From positions 1-34,946 of the forward strand of contig NZ_BAWN01000035.1 in the NCBI RefSeq assembly GCF_000696225.1: a stretch of DNA of 34,946 nt. The letters are read 5' to 3'. A program made the position numbers and the translations under genes. Below, in pieces: positions 1 through 12,058 of this stretch. Each line of letters opens with the position of its first letter. The first letter of the stretch is position 1. The notes below the pieces were generated by a model. It saw nothing but the letters and a program-made list of their open reading frames with translations. It was not told the origin of the DNA and did no database searches. The DNA is from Serpentinimonas barnesii. Lineage in GTDB: Bacteria; Pseudomonadota; Gammaproteobacteria; Burkholderiales; Burkholderiaceae_C.

Positions 1-215
1 AAGTGGACACGATGGTCTCAGGATGATCGGCTGTCTGCAAGATGGGTTGGCGGGACGCTTACTCATGACGCCCAACTCACGAGGTGTTCCGGCGAGCTGC
101 AACGCTCAACCAAGTTGAACCGCAGCTTGGGTGCTGGTGCGAAGGATGCTGCGGCCTTGGAACGCTGCAGCGTTGCCGCAGCGCGAGGGGTGGACTGCCC
201 ACACCCGGCCAAGGC
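1..215. other. Window edge, no recognised gene; nested inverted repeat
   Basis: This is the non-coding end downstream of waaA. A plus-strand frame is open from base 1 to the TAA at 217-219, but its translation resembles no family I recognise. The bases 149-156 (GCTGCGGC) pair with 176-183 (GCCGCAGC), and between them 162-175 is a perfect 14-base palindrome, so the stretch can fold into a long hairpin. There is no T-run next to it, so it is not a classical intrinsic terminator. It could be the edge of a mobile element or a repeat-type contig end; I cannot decide. Confidence 0.35.
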
Positions 216-1619
216 CTAAGCACTCGGTGTGGCGGATGCCAGCGCTGCACGCAACTCGGCGGCGCTGCGCTGCGCGGCGCCTTGGCCCTGCTGCAGCAAG
301 GCGGCGCAGCCTTGGCGTGCGCGCTGCAGGGCGGCTGCGTCGTCGAGCCAGTGCCGGGTGGCGGGCAAGGCGGCGGCCATATCGGGCACGCGCAGCGCCG
401 CGCCGCAGTGCAGCGCCTGCTCGGCGGCGTCGTGGAAGTTGTAGGTGTGCGGCCCCATGAGCACCGGGCAGCCGCAGGCCGCGGCCTCGATCAGGTTTTG
501 GCCGCCCAGCGGCAAAAAGCTGCCGCCAAGCCAGGCCAAGTCAGCCATGGCGTAGTAGGCCTGCATCTCGCCCAGCGAATCGCCCAGCCAGACCTGGGCG
601 CTGCGGGCGGCGGCGGAGGCCTCAAGCTCCTGCGCGGTTTCAAGGCCCTCGGGCCACTGGCTGCGCCGAAACACGCTCAGGCCTGCTTGCTGCAGCAGCG
701 CGGCCACGGCGTCGAAGCGCTGCGGGTGGCGCGGCACCAGCAGCCACAGCGGGTCTTGGTGGTGGCTGGCGGGGGCTGCTGGCCCGGCAGCGCTGCGGTG
801 GTCTTGGGCTGTGCCCAGCCAGCCAGCCTGAACCTGGCTGGGCGCCTGGCGCAGCGCCTGCAGCCACAGCGCCTCCTCGCCCTCGCGGCTGCTGGCGAGC
901 ATCACCACGCGCCGCCCGCCCAGCGCCGCGCGCCAGCGCCGCCCGCGCTCGATCTGCGCCGCATCCGGGGTGAGGTCGAACTTGAGGTTGCCCAGCACCT
1001 GCACCGCTACGGCCCCGAGCTGGCGCAGGCGCGCTGCGTCGGCCTCGGTTTGGGCCAGCACGGCGCTCAAACCGGCGTAGGCCGGGCGCATCAGGCAGCG
1101 CAGGCGCTGCGCGGCGCGCAGCGATTTTGGGTTCAGGCGCGCATTCACCAGGTACAGCGGCACGCCGTGGGCGCGGCAGCCCTGCACCCAGTGCGGCCAG
1201 ACTTCGGTTTCGAGCAACACCCCCAGCGCGGGCCGGAACTGCTGCAAAAAGCGCTGCACCGCCGCCGGTGTGTCCCACGGCTGCCAGACTTGCAAGTCGC
1301 CCGGGCGCAGCAGCCTAGCCCCTTCGGCGCGGCCGGTGGCGGTGCCGTGGGTGAGCAGCAGGCGCATGCCCGGCACCTGCTCGCGCAGGGCGGCCAGCAG
1401 CAAGGCGGCGGCGCGGGTTTCGCCCAGCGACACGGCATGAATCCAGACCCAGCCGCTGGAGGGCTCCAGGCCTGGGTAGTGGCCAAAGCGCTGTTCCATG
1501 TGCTCCAAATAGCCCGGCTCGGCGCGGCCCCGGCGCCGGTGCCGCCGACGCACCCAGGGTTGCAGCAGCCGCATCAGCAGGCCATAAACGGCCAGCGCCA
1601 TGCGCTCAAGCAGGCTCAT
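216..1619 (-). CDS. waaA: 3-deoxy-D-manno-octulosonic acid (Kdo) transferase
   Basis: This GT30-family enzyme transfers Kdo from CMP-Kdo to lipid A precursor at the inner face of the cytoplasmic membrane, the first step of LPS inner-core assembly. The protein is about 467 residues, slightly longer than the usual 420-430. It shows an N-terminal hydrophobic/basic anchor (LLMRLLQPWVRRRHRRR), the SLGE motif with its glutamate near residue 67, ETEVWP at about 137-142, the NARLNPKS stretch, and a C-terminal donor site (GGQNLIEAAACGCPV). I chose the ATG at 1619, which gives the family-like start MSLLERMALAVYG. The alternative ATG at 1643 would overlap the upstream glycosyltransferase gene by 11 bases. 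The gene lies 13 bases downstream of that glycosyltransferase, so the two are probably co-transcribed. Identification is confident; the exact start is less so. Confidence 0.93.
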   Translation of the reverse strand: MSLLERMALAVYGLLMRLLQPWVRRRHRRRGRAEPGYLEHMEQRFGHYPGLEPSSGWVWIHAVSLGETRAAALLLAALREQVPGMRLLLTHGTATGRAEGARLLRPGDLQVWQPWDTPAAVQRFLQQFRPALGVLLETEVWPHWVQGCRAHGVPLYLVNARLNPKSLRAAQRLRCLMRPAYAGLSAVLAQTEADAARLRQLGAVAVQVLGNLKFDLTPDAAQIERGRRWRAALGGRRVVMLASSREGEEALWLQALRQAPSQVQAGWLGTAQDHRSAAGPAAPASHHQDPLWLLVPRHPQRFDAVAALLQQAGLSVFRRSQWPEGLETAQELEASAAARSAQVWLGDSLGEMQAYYAMADLAWLGGSFLPLGGQNLIEAAACGCPVLMGPHTYNFHDAAEQALHCGAALRVPDMAAALPATRHWLDDAAALQRARQGCAALLQQGQGAAQRSAAELRAALASATPSA

Positions 1620-1632
1620 GGGCGGCACGCCC

Positions 1633-2694
1633 TCAGCCCGCATCGAACAGGCTCTGATAGACGCGCCCGATCCCGGCCGCCTCTTGCGCCAGCGTGAAGG
1701 TGCTGTGTACGCGCTCGCGCGCCGCCTGCCCCAGCCGCAGCGCCGCCTGCGGGTCGCGCAGCACCTGCTGCACCGCCTGCGCCAAGCCAGCGGCGTCGCC
1801 GGTGTCCACCAGGTAGCCGTTTACGCCCGGCTGCACCAGTTCCTCGAAGGCGCCGGTGCGCGAGCACACCAGCGCGCAGCCGGTGGCGGCGGCCTCGAAG
1901 GGGGTGAGGCCAAAAGGCTCGTAGCGCGGGCAGGCCACGCACAGCAGGCAGCGCTGGTACCAGCGGTGCACCTCGCCCGCGGGCACCTCGCCCAAGAACA
2001 CAATGCGCTGGCTCAGGCCGGCGGCGTCGATCTGGGCTTGCAGCGCGCGCTGGTAGGCCTGGTGCTGCGGTTGCGCCAGCCCGGCAATCACCGCCGTGAC
2101 TTCGGGCAGGTGCGGCAGCGCCGCGATCATCGCCTGCACATACACGTCGGTGCCCTTGTCGGGCCGCACGCGGCCAAACACCCCGACGCCGTAGCGCCCC
2201 GGCAGGCCGGAGTCGGCCCAGGCGGTGAGCTTGTCGGGCGGCGGCGCAAAGCGCTGCAAGTCGATGCCATGTGGCACCACGGCGCTGGTGTTGGGCACGA
2301 AACTGGCCGCCTTGGGCGTGGTGGAAATGACCGCGTCCATGCGTGAGATCAGCCAGCGCGGAAACCAGCCGTGCCGGTGCTGCGCCGCCGAGGTAAAGAC
2401 CAGCTTGATCGGCAGCCGCAGCACGTCGCGCGCCCACAGGCCGGCCAGCATTTCGGGGTCGCGCCGCACGTGCCAGATGCGAAAGCGCCGCCCCGGCGCG
2501 GCTTGGCGCGAGAGCGCGATCGCCTGCTTGAGCGTGAGCCCCGGCACGCCGTTGGAGAGCGGGGTGCCGCAGTAGGCCAGCGGCCACTGCTGCAACTGCA
2601 GCGGCACCAGCGCGTTCACGGTCGCCGAGACCCCGGTGTAGCGCTGCTTGAGGTTGAAGACGATGATTTCGGGGTTTGGGCTGGGTGTGCTCAT
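1633..2694 (-). CDS. Family 4 glycosyltransferase, probably LPS/surface polysaccharide
   Basis: This is a 353-residue GT-B fold retaining glycosyltransferase of the GT4 type. The N-terminal acceptor domain carries RYTGVSATVNALVP at about 18-31. The C-terminal donor domain has GRVRPDKG at about 174-181 and the E-x7-E motif (EPFGLTPFE, E259 and E267) that binds the nucleotide sugar. The start chosen is the ATG at 2694 (MSTPSPNPEIIVF); the longer open frame to 2841 would overlap the phosphomannomutase gene. Position between a phosphohexomutase gene and waaA suggests a role in LPS core synthesis, perhaps with a mannose- or glucose-type donor. That is inference, since GT4 members cannot be given a substrate from sequence. 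Confidence 0.85.
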   Translation of the reverse strand: MSTPSPNPEIIVFNLKQRYTGVSATVNALVPLQLQQWPLAYCGTPLSNGVPGLTLKQAIALSRQAAPGRRFRIWHVRRDPEMLAGLWARDVLRLPIKLVFTSAAQHRHGWFPRWLISRMDAVISTTPKAASFVPNTSAVVPHGIDLQRFAPPPDKLTAWADSGLPGRYGVGVFGRVRPDKGTDVYVQAMIAALPHLPEVTAVIAGLAQPQHQAYQRALQAQIDAAGLSQRIVFLGEVPAGEVHRWYQRCLLCVACPRYEPFGLTPFEAAATGCALVCSRTGAFEELVQPGVNGYLVDTGDAAGLAQAVQQVLRDPQAALRLGQAARERVHSTFTLAQEAAGIGRVYQSLFDAG

Positions 2695-2770
2695 GCTGTG
2701 AGGCGGTTGGGGGCGGTGGCAGACCGGGCGCAAACTGGGAAGATGGGTGCCAAGCAGGCCAAAGGCGCCT

Positions 2771-4183
2771 TCAATGCGCCGCCGCACCCACGGCGGCATC
2801 GGGTTTGACGCGCCGCAGCAGCGCCAGCATCTCGGCTTCAATGCGCGCCAGCGCCGCCGCCGTCTGGCCCTCGAAGCGCAGCACCAGCACCGGGGTGGTG
2901 TTGGAGGCGCGAATCAGGCCAAAGCCGTCGGGCCAATCGACGCGCAGGCCGTCGATGGTATTCACCTGGGCCGGTGCGGCAAAGCTGGCCAGCGCCTGCA
3001 ATTCGGCCACCAGGCGGTGCGGCTCGCCCTCGGCGCAGGCCACGTTGAGCTCGGGTGTGGAGTGGCTGCTCGGCAATGCCTCCAGCACCGCCCCGGCGTT
3101 GGGCGAGCGGCTCAGGATTTCGAGCAGCCGCGCCCCGGCGTAGCTGCCGTCGTCGAAGCCAAACCAGCGCTCCTGGAAAAAAATGTGGCCGCTCATCTCG
3201 CCGCCCAAGGGCGAGGCCACTTCCTTCATCTTGGCCTTGATGAGCGAGTGGCCGGTCTTGTACATCAGCGGCAAGCCGCCCGCGGCGCTTATGGCGGGGG
3301 CCAGGCGCTGGCTGCATTTCACATCGTAGACAATGGTGCCGCCGGGCACGCGCGCCAGCACGTCTTGGGCAAAGAGCAGCATCTGCCGGTCTGGGTAGAT
3401 GTTTTGCCCGCTCGGGGTGACGATGCCGAGCCGGTCGCCGTCGCCGTCGAAGGCGAGCCCGAGTTCGGCCCCGCTGCGCTGCACCGCCGCGATCAGGTCG
3501 CGCAGGTTTTCGGGCTTGGAGGGGTCTGGGTGGTGGTTGGGAAAATCCCCATCGACTTCGCTGTAGAGCTCGATCACCTCGCAACCGAGGGCGCGAAACA
3601 GGCCCGGCGCGCTGGCCCCGGCCACGCCGTTGCCGCTGTCGATCACGATTTTGAGCGGCCGCTGCAGCTTCACGTCGGCGACGATGCGCGCCACGTAGTC
3701 GGGCAGCACGTCGATGCGCTGCAGCGCGGCCATGGGGGCTGAATCAAGGGTGCTAGGGCTGGCCACCGCCGCATCCTCCATCGCCCGCCGCAGCGTTTGG
3801 ATGTCCTCGCCGTAAATCGCGCGCCCGGCCAGCACCATCTTGAAGCCGTTGTGCTGCTTGGGGTTGTGGCTGCCCGTGACCTGGATGCCGCTGCGGCAGC
3901 GCGTGTGCGCGGCGTAGTAGAGCATGGGCGTGGTGGACAAGCCGATGTCGAGCACCGCCACCCCGGCCTGGCGCAGGCCCTCGGTCAGCGCCGCCGCCAG
4001 CTCGGGGCTGCTGCGCCGGCCATCGCGCCCGACCGCCACCGTGCCCTCGCCCAGCGCCAGCGCGCGCGCGCCAAATGCGCGCCCGAGTGCGCGCGCAAAC
4101 GCTGGGTTGAGGGCCTCGGGGACGACGCCGCGAATGTCGTAGGCCTTGAAGGCGCTGGCGGGGAAAACAGGCATTTGAAGCAT
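2771..4183 (-). CDS. Phosphomannomutase/phosphoglucomutase
   Basis: This alpha-D-phosphohexomutase interconverts hexose 6-phosphate and 1-phosphate (mannose or glucose) and supplies GDP-mannose or UDP-glucose for polysaccharides. The 470-residue chain shows all four family signatures: the phosphoserine loop TGSHNPKQHNG (Ser about 105), the metal loop DGDGDR (about 246-251), the sugar loop GGEMSGH (about 327-333) and the phosphate-binding RASNTTP (about 425-431). It begins with the family-typical FKAYDIRG. ATG at 4183 is used; ATG at 4174 is an equally possible start three codons downstream, and 4228 gives an unlikely extension. The family resembles Pseudomonas AlgC, but bifunctionality is inferred from family only. 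It stands upstream of the glycosyltransferase and waaA genes on the same strand. Confidence 0.92.
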   Translation of the reverse strand: MLQMPVFPASAFKAYDIRGVVPEALNPAFARALGRAFGARALALGEGTVAVGRDGRRSSPELAAALTEGLRQAGVAVLDIGLSTTPMLYYAAHTRCRSGIQVTGSHNPKQHNGFKMVLAGRAIYGEDIQTLRRAMEDAAVASPSTLDSAPMAALQRIDVLPDYVARIVADVKLQRPLKIVIDSGNGVAGASAPGLFRALGCEVIELYSEVDGDFPNHHPDPSKPENLRDLIAAVQRSGAELGLAFDGDGDRLGIVTPSGQNIYPDRQMLLFAQDVLARVPGGTIVYDVKCSQRLAPAISAAGGLPLMYKTGHSLIKAKMKEVASPLGGEMSGHIFFQERWFGFDDGSYAGARLLEILSRSPNAGAVLEALPSSHSTPELNVACAEGEPHRLVAELQALASFAAPAQVNTIDGLRVDWPDGFGLIRASNTTPVLVLRFEGQTAAALARIEAEMLALLRRVKPDAAVGAAAH

Positions 4184-4257
4184 GGGGCACCAAGTGTGTA
4201 AGGGTGCCCCGATTGTAGGAAGCCTCAAGGCCTGCCCGCAGCCCCTGCTCAGCCGCC

Positions 4258-6080
<1,823 letters not shown>

Positions 6081-6084
<4 letters not shown>

Positions 6085-7133
6085 GGCTGGTTTTGCAGTT
6101 GGATTTGTTGGATTTCGATCGGGCTCAACAAGCGCCCGGGTATGAGTTCGCCGCCCTGGATGTGGGCACTGCCCAGCAAGGCGGCGGCTTGGGGGTTGGC
6201 ATCGGACGCTGCGGCCTCTTGGTCGGCATACACGGCCACGCGCTCGGTATCGGGCCACGGGCCACGGCGGCGCAAACCGGTGAGGAAGCGGGCTGCATTA
6301 TCGCCATCGAGCGTGACGCGCTCGTGTCCGTCCAACAGCGCCTCCACGGGCAGCAGCGCGTGCAGACGCGCCTCCTCGGGCAAGGCTTCGAGCTGCTCCA
6401 GCGTCAGGCTGCGCTCCAGCCCCAGGCCGCCACTGCGCTCGCGCCGCAAGGCCGCCAAGTGCGCGCCGCAGCCCAGCGCGGCCCCGATGTCCTCGGCCAG
6501 GGTGCGGATGTAGGTGCCTTTGCTGCAGCGCACGCGCAGGCCCAGCGTGGGCTCGGGGCTGTGTAGGTCGAGCGCCAACAGCTCCAGCGCGAAAATGGTG
6601 ACGCTGCGCGGCGCGCGCTCCACTTCCTGCCCGGCGCGGGCGTATTCGTACAGGGCCCTGCCCTGGTGCTTGAGCGCGCTGTGCATGGGCGGCACCTGGC
6701 TGATGGGGCCCAGAAAGCGCGCCAGCACCTGCTGCACCTGCTCGGGTGTGCAGGCCACGGGCCGGCGCTCCAGCACCTCACCTTCGGCGTCGCCGCTGCT
6801 CGTGCGCTGCCCTAAGCGCAGCGTGGCCGCATAGACCTTGTCGGCATCGAGCTGCAATTGGCTGAACTTGGTGGCGGCGCCAAAGCACAGCGGCAGCAGT
6901 CCGCTGGCGAGCGGGTCCAGGGTGCCGGTGTGGCCGGCTTTGTCGGCGCGCAGCAGCCACTTGGCGCGCTGCAGCGCCTGGTTGCTGGACAGGCCCAGCG
7001 CCTTGTCCAGCAGCAGCAGCCCGTGTACGGGGCGACGCTGCACCCGCGTGCGGGGCCCTTGGCCGCGTGCAGCAGGGGCGCCGCCGCCCTCCAAGGCAGC
7101 GTCGGCACCTTGGGGGGACCAGACGGCGCTCAA
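6081..7133 (-). CDS. truB: tRNA pseudouridine-55 synthase TruB
   Basis: TruB converts U55 of the T loop of tRNAs to pseudouridine and acts as a tRNA-folding chaperone. The catalytic signature [12 protein letters not shown] is present with the nucleophilic Asp at residue 73. The partly conserved [17 protein letters not shown] and [13 protein letters not shown] motifs follow, with a short C-terminal PUA-like domain. The first about 35 residues (rich in Ala, Gly and Arg) are not conserved in the family, so the true start could be a little downstream. The gene begins 1 base after the rbfA stop and its own stop overlaps the typA ATG, consistent with one mRNA. Confidence 0.96.
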
Positions 7134-7134
7134 T

Positions 7135-7506
7135 TCAGTCGCTTTCTTTGGAACGCGAGGCCACGGCCTGCGCGATCAGCGCGTTCATGTCGGCGGCGCG
7201 CTCGGGCGTGCGGTCGAACAAGAAATGCAGCGTGGGCACGGTGTGGATGTGCAGCCGCTTGAACAAGCCGTTGCGCAAAAACCCGGCCGCCTGGTTGAGT
7301 GCCTCCAGCGTCTGCTGCGCATTGCCCGTGAGCAGGCTGAAATACACGTTGGCGTGCGCGTAATCGGGCGTGAGCTCGATTGCTTGCAGCGTGACCAAGC
7401 CCACGCGCGGGTCTTTCAACTCGCGCGCGATCAGCTCGCTTAGGTCGCGCTGAATTTGGTCGGCGACCTTGAAGCTGCGGTTGGAAGGGGCTTTTTTGCT
7501 TGGCAT
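7135..7506 (-). CDS. rbfA: 30S ribosome-binding factor A
   Basis: RbfA is a small KH-like protein that binds the immature 30S subunit and helps process the 5' end of 16S rRNA, especially in the cold. The 123-residue protein has the family features: a basic N terminus, [22 protein letters not shown]-like helix (here starting FKVADQIQ), and the [11 protein letters not shown] strand followed by [13 protein letters not shown]. Its length is typical. It lies between infB and truB in the conserved order of this operon. Confidence 0.95.
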   Translation of the reverse strand: MPSKKAPSNRSFKVADQIQRDLSELIARELKDPRVGLVTLQAIELTPDYAHANVYFSLLTGNAQQTLEALNQAAGFLRNGLFKRLHIHTVPTLHFLFDRTPERAADMNALIAQAVASRSKESD

Positions 7507-7523
7507 GGCTTGCTGCGTGGCAA

Positions 7524-10517
7524 TCAGAGTGTACGCGCCACTTCCTTGATTTCAAACACTTCCAGCGTGTCGCCTTCTTTGATGTCGTTGTAGTTTTTGA
7601 GCTTGATGCCGCACTCGAAGCCTTCCTTGACCTCGCGCACATCGTCCTTCATGCGCTTCAAGGATTCGATCTCGCCGGTGTAGATCACCACGTTGTCGCG
7701 CAGCAGGCGGAAATGCGCGCTGCGCGTGATGTGGCCGCTGGTGACCATGGAGCCGGCCACGGTGCCGATCTTGGAGGCCACGAACACGGTGCGAATTTCG
7801 GCGGTGCCGATGATTTCCTCGCGTTTTTCCGGTGCCAGCATGCCCGACATGGCGGCCTTGAGCTCATCGACCGCGTCGTAGATGATGTTGTAGTAGTGCA
7901 GATCGACGCCAGTGGCCTCGGCTTGCTTGCGCGCACCCACGTCGGCGCGCACGTTGAAGCCGATCACGATCGCCTTGGAGGCAATCGCTAAGTTGACGTC
8001 GGACTCGCTGATCGCGCCCACGCCGGCATAGACCAGTTGCACCCGCACCTCGTCGGTCGAGAGCTTGAGCAGCGAGGTGGCCAGCGCCTCTTGCGAGCCC
8101 TGCACGTCGGACTTGATGATGATGGGCAGGGTCTGCACCTCGCCCGCCTGCATGTCGGCAAACATGTTTTCCAGCTTGGCCGCCTGCTGTTTGGCCAGCT
8201 TGGTGGAGCGGAACTTGCCGGCGCGGTAGGTAGCGATCTCGCGCGCACGGCGCTCGTCGGCCAGCACCAAAAACTCGTCGCCAGCGCGCGGCACCTCGGA
8301 CAAGCCCTGAATTTCAACCGGTATTGAAGGCCCGGCCTCCTTGGTGGAGCGGCCGTTTTCGTCCAGCATGGCGCGCACCCGGCCCGAGGTCTGGCCAGCC
8401 AGCACCACATCACCCACCTTGAGCGTGCCCGACTGCACCAGCACCGTGGCCACGGCACCGCGGCCTTTGTCGAGCCGGGCTTCGATCACCAGGCCCTTGG
8501 CGTTGGCTTCCACCGGGGCCTTGAGCTCCAGCACCTCGGCTTGCAGCAGCACCTGCTCCAGCAGCGCGTCGATGCCCATGCCGGTTTTGGACGACACCGC
8601 CACAAAGGGCGAATCGCCGCCGAATTCTTCGGGCACCACCTGCTCGGCCACCAGCCCGGCCTTGACGCGCTCCAGGTTGGCCTCGGGCTTGTCGGCCTTG
8701 GTCAGGGCCACCACGATCGGCACATTGGCCGCTTTGGCGTGCTTGATGGCCTCTTTGGTCTGCGGCATCACGCCGTCGTCGGCGGCGCAGACCAAGATCA
8801 CCACGTCGGTGGCCTGGGCACCGCGGGCACGCATGGCCGTGAAGGCCTCGTGGCCGGGGGTGTCGAGGAAGGTCACCATGCCGCGCGGGGTTTCTACGTG
8901 GTAGGCCCCGATGTGCTGCGTGATGCCACCCGCTTCGCCCGCCGCCACCTTGGTGCGCCGAATGTAGTCGAGCAGCGAGGTCTTGCCGTGGTCCACGTGA
9001 CCCATGACCGTGACCACGGGCGCACGCGGCCGGCTTTCGGCCTGCTGTTGCGCGGTTTCTTCTTCGGTGAAGGCCTCTGGGTCGTCGAGCGCTGCGGCCA
9101 CCGCCTGGTGCCCCAGTTCTTCGACCACAATCATGGCCGTGTCTTGGTCCAGCGACTGGTTGATGGTGACCATCTGGCCCAGCTTCATCAACTGCTTGAT
9201 GACCTCGGACGACTTGAGCGCCATCTTGTGCGCCAATTCGGCCACGGTGATGGTCTCGGGCACGTGCACCTCGATCACCTTGGCCTCGGACTGGGCCGAA
9301 TCAAAGCCGTGTGAACGCTCGTCGCGGCCACCGGCCCCGCGCCGTCCACTGCCCTTGTTGCCGCCACGCCAGGCGGTGCCGCTCGAACGCACCGCGCTGG
9401 TGTTGCCACCACGGCCTTTGATTTCTTTTTTCTTGGCCGCCTCGTCCTTCCAGGTGGAGGACAGGGCTTCGGATTTGACTTCTTTTTTGCCCGCCCCCGC
9501 AGCCGCTGCACCTGGCGTGGCGGGTTTGGCCGCGCCCGGTTTGGCCGGTGCCGGCGTGCCAGCAGGCTTGTGCAGCGTGCCTTTCAGACCGGGCTTGGCC
9601 TCGGCAGCCGGGGCTGGCTTGGGTTCTTCGGGTTTTTTGGCCAGCAGCACCTTCTTGGGGGCAGCCATCATGTCGCGGATCGCCTGCGCCTCGGCCAGCG
9701 CTTTTTGGCGGCGCTGATCGAGGTCGAGGGCGCGTTGTTCGTCCACCAGCCGCTGCGCAGCGGCCTTCTCAGTGGCCAACTCGGCGGCTTGCTTGCTCGC
9801 CAATTCGGCGGCTTGCTTAGCGGCCGCCTGCTCTGCAGCTTGTTTGGCGGCCAGCTCGGCGGCCGGCGCAGCGGCCGACTCGGGCAGCGGCGCCGTGGCA
9901 GGCTTGGCACCGCGTTGGCGGCTCTGTTGCACCTCTTGCTCGGCACGCGCCCGCTGCAACGCCAATTGGCGCTGGCGTTCCAACTCAAGGGCAGCCTGCT
10001 GCTCTTGGGCTTCGCGCTCCTGTTGCTGCTGTCGCTCCAAGCGCTGGCGCGCCAGCTCTTCTTCTTGGAGCCGAATTTGCTCGGCCTGATGGCGCGCCTG
10101 CTCTTCAAGCCGCTCCAGCTCGGCCTGCTGTGCCTGGTGCGAGATCGCCTCGGCGGCCTCCTCGTCCACCTCGGGGGCCGGCAGCTCTGCCGCGCTCGGG
10201 CTGCCAACCGGCTCGTCGTCGCGGCGCACAAAAGTGCGCTTCTTGCGCACCTCAACCTGGATCGTGCGCGCCCGCCCCGATGCGTCGGCCTGCTTGATCT
10301 CGCTGGTCGATTTTTTGGTCAGGGTGATTTTTTTGCGCTCGGCGCTGGCGGTGCCGTGGCTGGCCTGCAGGAAACCGAGCAAGCGCTGCTTGTCAGAGTC
10401 CGAAATCGGGTCGGCGCCGGACTGCTTCAACACCCCGGCACTCCCGAGTTGCTCCAACAGCAAGGCCGTGGGCTGGTTGAGTTCGGCAGCAAAGTCTGCG
10501 ACGGTTTTACTGGTCAT
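7524..10517 (-). CDS. infB: Translation initiation factor IF-2
   Basis: IF-2 is the GTPase that brings fMet-tRNA to the 30S subunit and promotes subunit joining. The 997-residue protein starts with an IF2_N domain ([20 protein letters not shown]). A long low-complexity, charged, probably coiled-coil section rich in Gln, Glu, Ala and Arg follows, then an Ala/Pro/Lys-rich linker and a second IF2_N-like segment ([20 protein letters not shown]). The GTPase domain has [12 protein letters not shown] (G1), [11 protein letters not shown] (G3) and TKADKPEAN (G4), followed by the beta-barrel and C-terminal fMet-tRNA-binding domains. The ATG at 10517 has a GGAG Shine-Dalgarno sequence about 10 bases upstream. 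The length is on the long side, due to the variable N-terminal region. Confidence 0.98.
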   Translation of the reverse strand: MTSKTVADFAAELNQPTALLLEQLGSAGVLKQSGADPISDSDKQRLLGFLQASHGTASAERKKITLTKKSTSEIKQADASGRARTIQVEVRKKRTFVRRDDEPVGSPSAAELPAPEVDEEAAEAISHQAQQAELERLEEQARHQAEQIRLQEEELARQRLERQQQQEREAQEQQAALELERQRQLALQRARAEQEVQQSRQRGAKPATAPLPESAAAPAAELAAKQAAEQAAAKQAAELASKQAAELATEKAAAQRLVDEQRALDLDQRRQKALAEAQAIRDMMAAPKKVLLAKKPEEPKPAPAAEAKPGLKGTLHKPAGTPAPAKPGAAKPATPGAAAAGAGKKEVKSEALSSTWKDEAAKKKEIKGRGGNTSAVRSSGTAWRGGNKGSGRRGAGGRDERSHGFDSAQSEAKVIEVHVPETITVAELAHKMALKSSEVIKQLMKLGQMVTINQSLDQDTAMIVVEELGHQAVAAALDDPEAFTEEETAQQQAESRPRAPVVTVMGHVDHGKTSLLDYIRRTKVAAGEAGGITQHIGAYHVETPRGMVTFLDTPGHEAFTAMRARGAQATDVVILVCAADDGVMPQTKEAIKHAKAANVPIVVALTKADKPEANLERVKAGLVAEQVVPEEFGGDSPFVAVSSKTGMGIDALLEQVLLQAEVLELKAPVEANAKGLVIEARLDKGRGAVATVLVQSGTLKVGDVVLAGQTSGRVRAMLDENGRSTKEAGPSIPVEIQGLSEVPRAGDEFLVLADERRAREIATYRAGKFRSTKLAKQQAAKLENMFADMQAGEVQTLPIIIKSDVQGSQEALATSLLKLSTDEVRVQLVYAGVGAISESDVNLAIASKAIVIGFNVRADVGARKQAEATGVDLHYYNIIYDAVDELKAAMSGMLAPEKREEIIGTAEIRTVFVASKIGTVAGSMVTSGHITRSAHFRLLRDNVVIYTGEIESLKRMKDDVREVKEGFECGIKLKNYNDIKEGDTLEVFEIKEVARTL

Positions 10518-10546
10518 GTGTTCGGTTCTCCGTGTCGCTGGCCGTC

Positions 10547-12055
10547 TTAGGACTGCGAACTTGGCGCTGGGTCCTGATCGGTGGTGAACCAGTGCTGGCG
10601 CGCGCGCATGATCAATGCGGTCGCCTCTTCGGCACCCAGTCCGGTGATTTCGATTAGCTCATCGGTGGCCAAGTCGGCCAAGTCGTCGAGGTTGTGCACG
10701 CCGGCGGCGGCCAGTTGGGCCATCAGCTCGGGGTTGAGGCCCTCAAGGTCGCGCAAATCGCGCACGGCGTCTTCTACCCGCTCTTCTTTGGCGATTTCCA
10801 GCGTCAGCAAGGCGTTTTTGGCCCGTGCGCGCAGTTCGTGCACGGTGTCCTCGTCGAAGGCCTCGATTTCCAGCATCTCTTGCAGCGGCACGTAGGCCAC
10901 TTCTTCGAGGCTGGCAAAGCCCTCGGCGATCAGGATGTCGGCCATCTCTTGGTCGACGTCGAGCTTGGCCATGAACAGGGCGCGGATGGCGTCGGACTCC
11001 TGCGCCTGCTTGGCCGAGGATTCCTCGGCCGTCATGATGTTGATCTTCCAGCCGGTCAGGTCGGCCGCCAGGCGCACGTTCTGGCCGCCGCGGCCAATCG
11101 CAATCGCCAGGTTTTCTTCGTCGACCACCACATCCATGGCGTGGCGCTCTTCGTCCACCACGATCGACTGCACATTGGCTGGCGCCAGCGCACCGATCAC
11201 AAACTGCGCCGGGTCTTCGCTCCACAGCACGATATCGACCCGCTCGCCAGCGAGCTCGTTGGTCACGGCATTGACGCGCGAGCCGCGCATGCCGACGCAG
11301 GTGCCGATCGGGTCGATGCGCTTGTCGTAGGACTTGACGGCAATCTTGGCGCGCGAACCGGGGTCGCGGGCGCAGGATTTGATCTCCAGCAGCCCCTGCT
11401 CGATCTCGGGCACCTCTTGGCGAAACAGCTCGATCATGAACTCGGGCGCGGAACGCGAGAGCAAAATTGGGGCCCCGCGCAGCGTCAGGTCCACTTCCAT
11501 GATCATGGCGCGCACGCGGTCGGCGCTGCGCAGGTTTTCCTTGGGGATCATTTCGGAGCGCTTGAGTCGGCCTTCCACGCGCCCGCTCTCCACGATCACA
11601 TCGCCCTTGTCGAGGCGCTTGACAGTGCCGACAAAAATCTTGTCGCCCCGGCTCATGAAGTCGTTGAGCAGCATTTCACGCTCGGCGTCGCGGATGCGCT
11701 GCAAAATCACTTGCTTGGCCGCCATGGCGCCGATGCGCCCCACGGGCAAGGACTCGATCTGCTGCTCAATGTATTCACCCACCGCAATGCCGGGCCGCTC
11801 TTCGGCCACGTCGGAATAGAGCTCTTCGGCGTCGGGGTTTTGCAGGCCGGCCTCATCGGGCACCACCAGCCAGCGGCGGAAGGTGTCGTAGGCGCCGGTG
11901 TCGGGGTTGACGCTGACGCGGATGTCCACCTCGCCCTTGTACAACTTCTTGGTGGCCGAGGCCAAGGCGGATTCGACCGCGCTCAGCACCACGCTGCGCT
12001 CAACGTTTTTTTCGCGTGAAATGGCGTCAATCAGCATCAACATTTCGCGGTTCAT
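10547..12055 (-). CDS. nusA: Transcription termination/antitermination factor NusA
   Basis: NusA binds RNA polymerase and nascent RNA and modulates pausing, intrinsic termination and antitermination. The 502-residue protein has the N-terminal RNAP-binding domain ([20 protein letters not shown]), then S1 ([20 protein letters not shown]), KH1 and KH2 ([34 protein letters not shown]). Two acidic C-terminal repeats end the protein, as in E. coli and other proteobacteria. It starts 3 bases after the rimP stop. In E. coli NusA represses its own operon; the terminator-like leader described at 12761-12789 would be a candidate site for that here (inference). Confidence 0.98.
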   Translation of the reverse strand: MNREMLMLIDAISREKNVERSVVLSAVESALASATKKLYKGEVDIRVSVNPDTGAYDTFRRWLVVPDEAGLQNPDAEELYSDVAEERPGIAVGEYIEQQIESLPVGRIGAMAAKQVILQRIRDAEREMLLNDFMSRGDKIFVGTVKRLDKGDVIVESGRVEGRLKRSEMIPKENLRSADRVRAMIMEVDLTLRGAPILLSRSAPEFMIELFRQEVPEIEQGLLEIKSCARDPGSRAKIAVKSYDKRIDPIGTCVGMRGSRVNAVTNELAGERVDIVLWSEDPAQFVIGALAPANVQSIVVDEERHAMDVVVDEENLAIAIGRGGQNVRLAADLTGWKINIMTAEESSAKQAQESDAIRALFMAKLDVDQEMADILIAEGFASLEEVAYVPLQEMLEIEAFDEDTVHELRARAKNALLTLEIAKEERVEDAVRDLRDLEGLNPELMAQLAAAGVHNLDDLADLATDELIEITGLGAEEATALIMRARQHWFTTDQDPAPSSQS

Positions 12056-12058
12056 ATT

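Noticed and set aside
1-219. Plus-strand open frame from the window edge as the C terminus of a gene
   Set aside because: The translation matches no family I recognise and the frame crosses the palindromic structure; the evidence is too weak for a gene call.
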